DNA of 64,000 nucleotides from Closterium sp. Naga37s-1 (lineage: Eukaryota > Streptophyta > Zygnematophyceae > Desmidiales > Closteriaceae): assembly GCA_947471745.1 (NCBI GenBank), contig CANJKZ010000929.1:1763501-1827500 (forward strand), given 5' to 3'. Below the pieces are notes generated by a model. The model searched no databases. It saw only the letters and a list, made by a program, of their open reading frames with translations, and was not told the origin of the DNA. The position numbers and the translations under genes were made by a program. How positions within the stretch are numbered: the first letter of the stretch is position 1; every line of letters begins with the position of its first letter. This document shows, in pieces, positions 57,601 through 64,000 of this stretch.

Positions 57601-60600
57601 ATTTTCCAGAGTCCAGATCTTATCCGACTACCTATCTAGTCTCCTGAGGCTCTTTGAGATGTATGGGTCGTATGGCAGTCGGGGTGCTTCATGGGCAGTC
57701 GGGGTGCTTCATGGGCAGTCAGGATGATTGAAGAGGAGTCGGGATGAGACCCTACGATCGAGATAAAGGGAGAAAAGAGAGGGGAATACGAAAGAGGTAT
57801 CCAGGTGCGAGTGACGTACCAGGGAGAAGATGGTAGGTGGACGGAGGGGTTTTGGAGGAAGAGGGAGAGGGCTGCACACACACTCCACTGCACCTATGTA
57901 TGGCGAGAGCCGAGGTGGCGAGGAGGAAAAGTGGGGAAGGGAAGAGGAGATGAAATAGATGGCTGCAGAGAAGTGAGAAAAGGGGGACAGGGGAAGAGAG
58001 ATATAAAGAGAAGGCTGCAGACTGCAACTGCGGATGTTGAGAGCAGAAAGGAAGAGGGGAGGAGAGAGGGACAGGGCATGGCGGGAAAGGGTACGGGAGA
58101 AACAGAGACGGACGGGTAGAGAGAACATGAACAGGAGTACAGCCATTCAGACACACTCACTCCACCTCTTCTGCTCCCGTTTCCCACTCTCAACCTTCCA
58201 CTCCCCACTCACAACTCACACTCCCCACTCTCCACACACTGTCACCATCACAGCCTATTCATTCACCTTGGGGTTGCTCTGCAAGGCACATGAGAGAATG
58301 CCTTCAACCACTCGTTCCTGCCACGCCCCCGACACTCCATAACTGCTCTCCTTCCCCTGGACCTCCTCCCGTGCACTTGCTGCCGCCTGCTTCTCAGCTT
58401 CCCTCCTCCTATGCATGTGAGCACTTCCTCCTTCTCCGCCTCCCTTTGCTGGTGCAGTCCTTGCTGCTTCCGGCTCAAGTCTCACGACTTGAGTCAAGCC
58501 AGCATTCGCTCTGCTGCTGCAACAGCTATCAGCAGGGCAGTGCTGAATCTGCTGCTGCTGATCACCCTTGTTACAGTCACCACACTTAGAAATGCCACAG
58601 ATGCCCCTGCCAGTACCACATCCCTCCGCTGCTTCACCCTTCACTGCTTGTTGACTCTCACAGCAGCACTGGCGGTTACTCTGAAGGCACTGCCTCACTT
58701 GCACTCCTGTCTCAGAATCGCCGGCACTGCCTGCTGGGCAGCGAGAATGGCACGTGGCAGTGGCAGTGGCAGTGGCAGTGGCAGTGCGGAGATCGAAGCA
58801 GCAGGGCCTGGCCGAGCTTGCTGCATCGGCGTGTGGGCAGCAGCGATGGCAGAAGCAGCAGCAGCGGGCGAGAGCACCCAACAGTCGAACGGCACTGGCT
58901 TTGACCTGGTAGGTGGGGTAGGGATGACGGAGAGTTGGGGGAGGAGGTGAGGTGGAGGAGCAAGAGATGGAGGAGCAAGAGATGGAGGAGCAAGAGGTGG
59001 AGGAGCAAGAGATGGAGGAAAATTACTGGGCGAGATGGATTTTGCGAAGTCTTTTTGTAAACTACCTTGCATTGTACGAGTCTCCTGCTTACCATAACGT
59101 ACCTTATCGCTGTCGCCTGCTCCCTTCACAGCAGCGTTAGCAAGAGCTTCAACGTCGAACGCGCCCCACCAGGCTGCACTCCATTCCGCACCAACGTGCG
59201 CCTGGGGGCCCACCACGCTGCCACTGCTAGAACCATCCCTTCTACTGCTCTGCACGTTGCCGCAGTGATTGCTGCGACAGTTATTGATGCTACAGCGCAA
59301 GCTGCTGCTACAATGATTGGTGCTACATTGATCAAGGCTACAGTGCATAGGCGGCAGACGCTCTGAGATGTTGGCAAGAGACCACATTGCAGCAGAGCGG
59401 ACCTGCGGTTGGGGGCAGAAACGAATGGGGCAAAAGGGAGGGGGGGTGCGGGGTTGGGTACAGACGCTCTTAGATGTTCGCAAGAGACCACATTGCAGCA
59501 GAGCGGACCTGCGGTTGGGGGCAGAAACGAATGGGGCAAAAGGGAGGGGGGGTGCGGGGTTGGGTACAGACGCACTGAGATGTTCGCAAGAGACCACATT
59601 GCAGCAGAGCGGACCTGCGGTTGGGGGCAGAAACGAATGGGGCAAAAGGGAGGGGGGGTGCGGGGTTGGGTACAGACGCTCTGAGATGTTCGCAAGAGAC
59701 CACATTGCAGCAGAGCGGACCTGCGGTTGGGGGCAGTAGAGGGGGATGGGGTGGGGGGGAAGAGAGGGGAGGTGGGGGGAGGGGGTGGGTGATTGAGGCG
59801 ACTCAATAGATGTTAGTGAGGGAACATTGTGGCAGGGGAAAGGAGGGGACAGGTAGGATTTATGCATGGATGTAAGGAAGGATCACACAGATGGCAGCCT
59901 TGTTAAGTTTCTAAAATGGGGGTAATAACAAGATGTCAAAAGTAAATGAAGCTAAATGGTTACAAAAACACAGTGAGAGAGTTTAAAGGTCGACGCGAGA
60001 AGAGAAGTCAAAGAAGGTGGATGGACAGAGGCACAGAGGCGCGATGCATTGAAAAAGAGGTTGGATGGGTCGCATGGGGTGCAGTGCGGTGCGGTGCAAT
60101 GCACTGGCGCTACATTATGTAAATAGCTTTGCGGTGTGCACAGACGGCACTCACAGGGACGGAAGAAGAGGAGCAGGCTTGAAGCAGCAGCATGCGGCCG
60201 TGGGAGAAGAGGCTCAACGCAGACGAGGAGGGAACATCGTGAGATGTCTCAAACGAGGGAGTTGAGGGTGATGGTGATGACGAATCTTGCAGGGACGTGG
60301 TCTGGTGGTCTCTTTGAGTCCTTCTAAAATTAGACGTGCCCAAGGGAGAGAGATACAGGGGGAGGGCTGGTGAGATAAGAGGTCTGTGTGAAACCCAGAA
60401 GAGGTCCTGTGTAAAACCTACTGGGGACTGCAAAATGGATAGATGGAGTGCGCGAGCAACAGGCAGCGCATGTGGGAGGCATGAATAGGTAGACACTGTT
60501 CACGTGCTTGCTGCTTGCTTTGTCCCACGCTCCGTTGCTTGCCATTTTGCAGTGAAACCAATGCACACGAAGCTCACTTGTTACCTGGTTGAAAGTTGCC

Positions 60601-63600
60601 AGTATGTGCACATAAAGCAATTCCGATTCCGGCACGCGCGGTGGGCGGCACTCACAGTGCGGGCATGAGGTGCAGCACTCACAGTGCGGGCATGAGGTGC
60701 AGCACTCACAGTACGGGCATGAGGTGCAGCACTCACAGTGCGGGCATGAGGTGCAGCACTCACAGTGCGGGCAAGAGGTGCAGCACTCACAGTGCGGGCA
60801 TGAGGTGCAGCACTCACAGTGCGGGCATGAGGTGCAGCACTCACAGTGCGGGCATGAGGTACAGCACTCACAGTGCGGGCATGAGGTGCAGCACTCACAG
60901 TGCGGGCAAGAGGTGCAGCACTCACAGTGCGGGCATGAGGTGCAGCACTCACAGTGCGGGCATGAGGTGCAGCACTCACAGTGCGGGCATGAGGTGCAGC
61001 ACTCACAGTGCGGGCATGAGGTGCAGCACTCACAGTGCGGGCATGAGGTGCAGCAGAATGGTTCCAAAGACCTTCATCAATGCTGCTTGGATTGCTGGCA
61101 CCGACTCGCCTGCTGCCAGGGCGAACTGGCACACGCAACGAAGGGAGATGGGAGAGGGGCCTGAGAGAGAGGGGAAAACGAGGAGGAACAACAAAACAAT
61201 GATTGCGAGGAGGATTTGATTATCCCGCGGTTGAGGGAGCCACAGAAACGTAGAGAAGCTAGTCCCAGGCATGCTGTTCACAGAAGGCCCAGGTTGTGGG
61301 CAAGAGAGGTGGACACGTGGAAGCATACCATTGGCTGGAAGATGACGTCATGCATGTGGGAGAGGTACTGCAGAGTGGGTGCTGGCATGTGCAGGAAGCA
61401 TGTGAGCGCTGCCATGCGCACCTGGTGGGAGGGAGGGAGGGGTGGGAGAGGATGAGAGGGGAGGGAGAAATGGAGTTGTGACTCGTCGTGACCTTAGGCG
61501 ATGGTGCTGCAGGGTGGGCGCTGCATGAATGTGCACGAAGCATGTGAATGTTGCCAGGCAAATCTTGCTGGAAGGGAGGAGGGGCGGAGGGGCGGAGAGG
61601 GATCCAGGGTGAGCGGAACGGTGATGCGCAAGTGCAGTTGATAATAACGAGGTGACTTTTGAGTCGACTCAAGAGTCACCAAGTGCAGTTGATAATAACG
61701 AGGTGACTTTTTGAGTCGACTCAAAAGTCACCAAGTGCAGTTGATAATAACAAGGTGACTTTTGAGTCGACTCAAAAGTCACCAAGTCCAGTTGATAATA
61801 ACGAGGTGACTTTTGAGTCGACTTAAAAGTCACCAAGTGCAGTTGATAACAACGAGGTGACTTTTGAGTCGACTCAAAAGTTACCAAGTGCAGTTGATAA
61901 TAAAGAGGTGACTTTTGAGTCGACTCAAAAGTCACCAAGTGCAGTTGATAATAATGGGGCATGACGCTGCCCTGCGCATCTGGAGGGAGAGGAGCAGGGG
62001 AGATAGGGCGAGGGAAACAGAATGGGACGGATGGCATGCAGCAGCAAGTATGCTTGCAACAACACGCGGCATGGCATGCGCAGGAAGCATGTGAGCAGCG
62101 CAGTGCGGATCTATTGAGGGAGACAGAGGCGAGAGAGCAGATGGGTGGAATGGAAAGGCATTTTGGCCGGATCAACGAATCTGGTTTGATGCTAAGTCGC
62201 ATGGCTAAATGCCCTCCCATCATGCCATACCATACCACCTTTTCTTCCTGTATCATTCCTCACCTGGTTGGTCCCTATTACATGGGCAGCGTGATTACCA
62301 TACCCTGCCGTTCTTCACCCTGACAATGTATGTACCGTATCACCCCTGGTCATTTTTGAGTCGACTCAAAAGACATATCACCCCTGATCACCCTATCATA
62401 TTGCGCGAGGGGGGTGGCTGAGGAGGAGTGGCATGGCGGCAGGCCTATGCGGTACCCACCTGATGATAACCATTACCATAGCCTACCACTCTTCATAAAC
62501 ATACTACCCTATATGACCGCACTGTACCGGAGGAGAGGGGTGTCGGAGGAGGGGCGGCAGCAGGCCAAGGCAGAGCACCTCAGCCCATTGCGAGGCACCA
62601 GGAGGAGGGACACGTGTCAGCAGCTGATTGGATGAAGAGACGTCGTTGCCAATCACAGAGGAAGCAGTACGTACAGCAGCAGGTAAAGCTGCAGAGGCAC
62701 AGGCTGATGTTGCAGGGCAGCAGGATGTAGCAGGACCTGTTAAGGGAGGGGCACAGGCTGTAGCAGCTGTGGCAGCTGTGGCAGCTGTGGCAGCGGCACA
62801 CACTGCAGTAGCACAGGCAGGTGATGTGGCTGAGGAGAAAGGGGCTACCCCCCCCTCTTGTTGCTGCTGGTGCTGGTGGTTTGGGCATGCACAGTAGCAT
62901 TGGCAGAAAGCGCATGCACAGTAGCATTGGCAGAAAGCGCAAGCAGGCGGCACTCTGTTGCGCGTGTTCCAAGTGACCTTCAGCTGCCGTCGCATGCCCT
63001 CGCCCTCCTCCTCCCCCTCTCCTCCTCCTCCTCCTCCTCCTCCTCCCACCTCCACCTCGTGCTGCTGCTGCCCTGCCTGCCCTGCAATGCCTGCCGCTGC
63101 TGCTCCTCCTACCCCAGCTCCTCGCGTGCTTGCCAATGTGGTGAGCAGTTGGTCCAGCAGCTGTGGTGGCGCAAGGGTGGTGGGGAGGGATGAGCAAAAA
63201 CAGGCAGACGGAACGATGAGATGCAATGTGGTGACGAGAGCGGGGGGGACAGGGTTTAGGGGAGGAAAAGTGGAAAGAGGAGGGGTAGAACAGGAATATT
63301 AGTGAAGGAGGGAATGTGAGGAGCAGGAAAGTCTGAGGAGGAGAGAGGGACTGCGAGAAGCGTACCTTGAGTGCTGCAGGGTGGAGGCGGTCAGTGAGAG
63401 TGGGTTCAGCCTGCAGCGAGCAGGTGCTGTCAGGGTGCGCAATAGGGGCCTCATCCTCATCTTGCACGGCAGTGTGTGTTCCTGAGGCGCTTGCAGTGTT
63501 AAGCTTGGTAGGTGGTTTTTGAGGCGCCTCAAAAAAGGCGCTTGCAGTGTTAAGCTTGGTAGGTGTACTGGGAGGAGCCAAAGTGGCGGTGACGAGGGTA

Positions 63601-63665
63601 AAGAGGTCGGGCCAGTGAGGCTCGGCGGCAGCTGCAGGGAATGTTGACACCCAGGCGGCTAGTGC
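54646..63665 (-). CDS. HEAT-repeat protein, HEATR6-like (5' end beyond window)
   Basis: Exons by GT-AG borders and phase: 63366-63665, 62528-63160, 61329-61421, 61034-61125, (one or more not found), 59103-59402, 58267-58905, 57820-57893, 56097-56203, 55496-55614, 54646-54723. From 59402 on, every exon joins the next in phase. The order of motifs matches what I recall of HEATR6: VRSAAMWSLANIS, then SDK|VKASAVRLLGAL, VEGILSCALQSNPK|VQWSVCAALSLFLQNPS, SSPW|TGPVLATLQALLQ, SSNFKIRIHAAAAL, YGPEFGAILHALVSSL and RDQ|IAATLLHMTSLASPQDL. The protein should form an alpha-solenoid for protein binding; its function is poorly known. Exons 62528-63160 and 58267-58905 carry long Cys/Ala/Gly-rich inserts. At least one exon between 59402 and 61034 is missing from the model, since the phases there do not meet. 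Confidence 0.75.
54780..55010. repeat. 21-22-bp minisatellite next to a 3' splice site
   Basis: About ten copies of ACATGCACATGA(T/C)GTCACACAG in the intron just before exon 54646-54723. The array ends about 60 bp from the acceptor. Each unit holds the perfect 6-bp palindrome of a TGACGTCA-like core in many copies. Confidence 0.85.
55800..56096 (-). repeat. 32-bp minisatellite copying a 5' splice site, ~8 copies
   Basis: On the minus strand the array begins at the donor of exon 56097-56203 (GGGCAG|GTGAGAGAGC). The unit GAGGCAGGTGAGGACTGGGG + CAGGCGAGAGCT repeats GGCAG|GTGAGG in each copy, and a near-donor CAGGCGAG as well. The last copies fade near 55800. Confidence 0.88.
56484..57244. repeat. 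19-bp minisatellite, 40 copies
   Basis: GAGCAGCAGAGGTGAATGA repeated about 40 times with only three or four single-base variants, in the intron between exons 57820-57893 and 56097-56203. It leaves all three minus-strand frames open for about 250 codons, which is an artefact of the period. Confidence 0.95.
57270..57360. repeat. 9-bp GGGGCAGTA repeat
   Basis: About ten copies of GGGGCAGTA in the same intron as the 19-bp array, with one variant (GGAGCAGTA). Confidence 0.9.
58950..59022. repeat. 15-bp GGAGGAGCAAGAGAT repeat near a 3' splice site
   Basis: Five copies in the 197-bp intron between exons 59103-59402 and 58267-58905. On the minus strand the unit is pyrimidine-rich (CTCTTGCTCCTCCAT) and lies about 45 bp before the acceptor at 58906. 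Confidence 0.85.
59345..59740 (-). repeat. ~110-bp repeat of acceptor plus exon start, 4 copies
   Basis: Each copy on the minus strand has a pyrimidine tract, AACCGCAG|G acceptor and the first about 50 coding bases of exon 59103-59402 (VRSAAMWSLANIS). Only the copy at 59402 leads into the full exon. The other three acceptors (about 59511, 59619 and 59728) are followed by the same exon start and then by intron again. Confidence 0.88.
60648..61033 (-). repeat. 27-bp minisatellite copying a 5' splice site, ~15 copies
   Basis: The exon at 61034-61125 ends CTCATGCCCGCACT|GTGAGTGC. The unit, GTGAGTGCTGCACCTCATGC followed by CCGCACT, repeats that exon end and donor about 15 times, starting exactly at the junction. 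Variation is minimal (CTCTTGCCCGC and TACTGTGAGT variants). 27 is a multiple of three. Confidence 0.92.
61493..62110 (-). pseudogene. three decayed extra copies of HEATR6-like exon 61329-61421
   Basis: The exon at 61329-61421 begins VRMAALTCFLHMPAPTLQ. Related starts after an acceptor occur at 62110 (IRTALLTCFLRMP), at about 61972 (ATGCGCAGGGCAGCG, then cut off by the palindromic array) and at 61563 (ICLATFTCFVHIHAAPTLQ, donor at 61493, 71 nt, not a multiple of three). This looks like tandem exon duplication with decay of all copies but one. Whether the copy at 62110 is still spliced in cannot be told from sequence. Confidence 0.55.
61631..61958. repeat. 51-bp repeat with a 30-bp palindrome, 6 copies
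   Basis: Six palindromes GGTGACTTTTGAGTC + GACTCAAAAGTCACC at 61651, 61702, 61754, 61805, 61856 and 61907, each separated by the spacer AAGTGCAGTTGATAATAACGA. The third and sixth are perfect; the first, fourth and fifth have one mismatch and the second has one extra T. The array splits one of the extra exon copies of the HEATR6-like gene. Confidence 0.95.
62338..62390. repeat. palindrome TTTTGAGTCGACTCAAAA between 15-bp direct repeats
   Basis: The 18-bp palindrome at 62354-62371 is flanked by TATCACCCCTGGTCA (62338-62352) and TATCACCCCTGATCA (62376-62390). Its core is the same as in the array at 61631-61958, but the surroundings are unrelated. Confidence 0.9.
63000..63060. repeat. (CCT)n tract inside a coding exon
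   Basis: CTCCTCCTC repeats that encode a run of Gly and Glu on the minus strand in exon 62528-63160. Confidence 0.85.
63486..63564. repeat. palindrome TTTTTGAGGCGCCTCAAAAA between 28-bp direct repeats
   Basis: The 20-bp perfect palindrome at 63516-63535 lies between identical 28-bp direct repeats (63486-63513 and 63537-63564), a period of 51 bp. It is inside coding exon 63366-63665 and adds 17 codons without changing frame (KLNTASA appears twice). Confidence 0.92.
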
Positions 63666-63667
63666 CT

Positions 63668-63920
63668 GGAGGAATGAGGGAATGAGATGGGGGTATGGGG
63701 GAATGAGATGGGGATATGGGGGAATGAGATGGGGGTATGGGGGAATGAGATGGGGGTATGGGGGAATGAGATGGGGGTATGGGTGAATGAGATGGGGGTA
63801 TGGGGGAATGAGATGGGGGTGTGGGTGAATGAGATGGGGGTATGGGGGAATGAGATGGGGGTATGGGGGAATGAGATGGGGGTATGGGGGAATGAGATGG
63901 GGGTATGGGGGAATGAGATG
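63668..63920. repeat. 21-bp minisatellite abutting a 3' splice site, 12 copies
   Basis: On the minus strand the unit (CCCCCATCTCATTCCCCCATA) is a polypyrimidine tract. The last copy runs straight into the acceptor CATTCCTCCAG|G of exon 63366-63665. Beyond 63920 to the window end no exon was recognised. Confidence 0.9.
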
Positions 63921-64000
63921 CATGAGGAGGGTGGAGATAAGCGGGGGGGAGGTTGGTTGAAGAAATGGATGGTGTATGGTGGGGAAAGTGTGGACACTCA

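Noticed and set aside
60581-61219. Cys/His-rich or Ser-rich repeat proteins on either strand
   Set aside because: All frames stay open because the 27-bp unit is a multiple of three and lacks stops. The array starts at a donor site and lies in an intron.

Overview
This window looks like nuclear DNA of a green-lineage eukaryote, most likely a GC-rich streptophyte alga. The evidence is intron-containing genes, plant-type Ty1/copia and Ty3/gypsy elements with TGGTATCAGAGC-like (initiator-tRNA-Met) primer sites, a Plavaka-class transposase and heavy micro/minisatellite content. The taxonomic placement is inference; no species marker is present.

Layout. (1) 459-20532 is a three-element nest. A minus-strand copia element with 445-bp LTRs and near-identical 5-bp target duplications (ctaca/ctacc) is split in its integrase region by a plus-strand copia element (A, 2962-10239, TSD gaatc). 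It is split again between protease and pre-integrase by a second plus-strand copia element (B, 11505-18248, TSD gaggc). A and B are sisters with unusually short LTRs (about 130 bp). (2) 20590-21428 holds a non-autonomous hAT-like element and a solo LTR of the A/B family. (3) 21430-24720 is low-complexity DNA plus a broken copia RT/RNase H fused to the next gene. (4) 24700-28822 (minus) is a gene for a secreted protein built of tandem EGF-like exons, all phase 1-1; its 5' half looks intact and its 3' half is decayed. (5) 29850-32619 (minus) is an unrecognised five-exon gene with a coiled coil and one nonsense codon. (6) 33745-36675 (minus) is a five-exon Plavaka-type transposase with an N-terminal zinc finger. 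(7) 36700-45050 is a 40-41-bp minisatellite split by a copia element with 0.8-kb LTRs (C, 37330-43818, TSD gatag). (8) 46532-52178 is a young chromodomain Ty3/gypsy element on the minus strand (D, TSD ttgtc). (9) 54646-63665 (minus) is a HEAT-repeat gene that reads as a HEATR6 homologue; its 5' end lies beyond the window.

Every retroelement polyprotein is broken by stops or frameshifts, mostly few, and the LTR pairs differ by only about 0.6-2%, so the insertions are recent. The two host genes show the most unusual biology. Their introns carry minisatellites that start exactly at splice sites and copy the donor or acceptor many times (26 bp x ~10, 27 bp x ~15, 32 bp x ~8, ~110 bp x 4). The HEATR6-like gene also contains a family of short perfect palindromes (core TTTTGAG..CTCAAAA) that sit between direct repeats at three separate places, which may be a tiny mobile or hairpin-driven duplication system.

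All gene models come from reading the sequence by eye: motifs, splice signals and intron phase. No database search was run.
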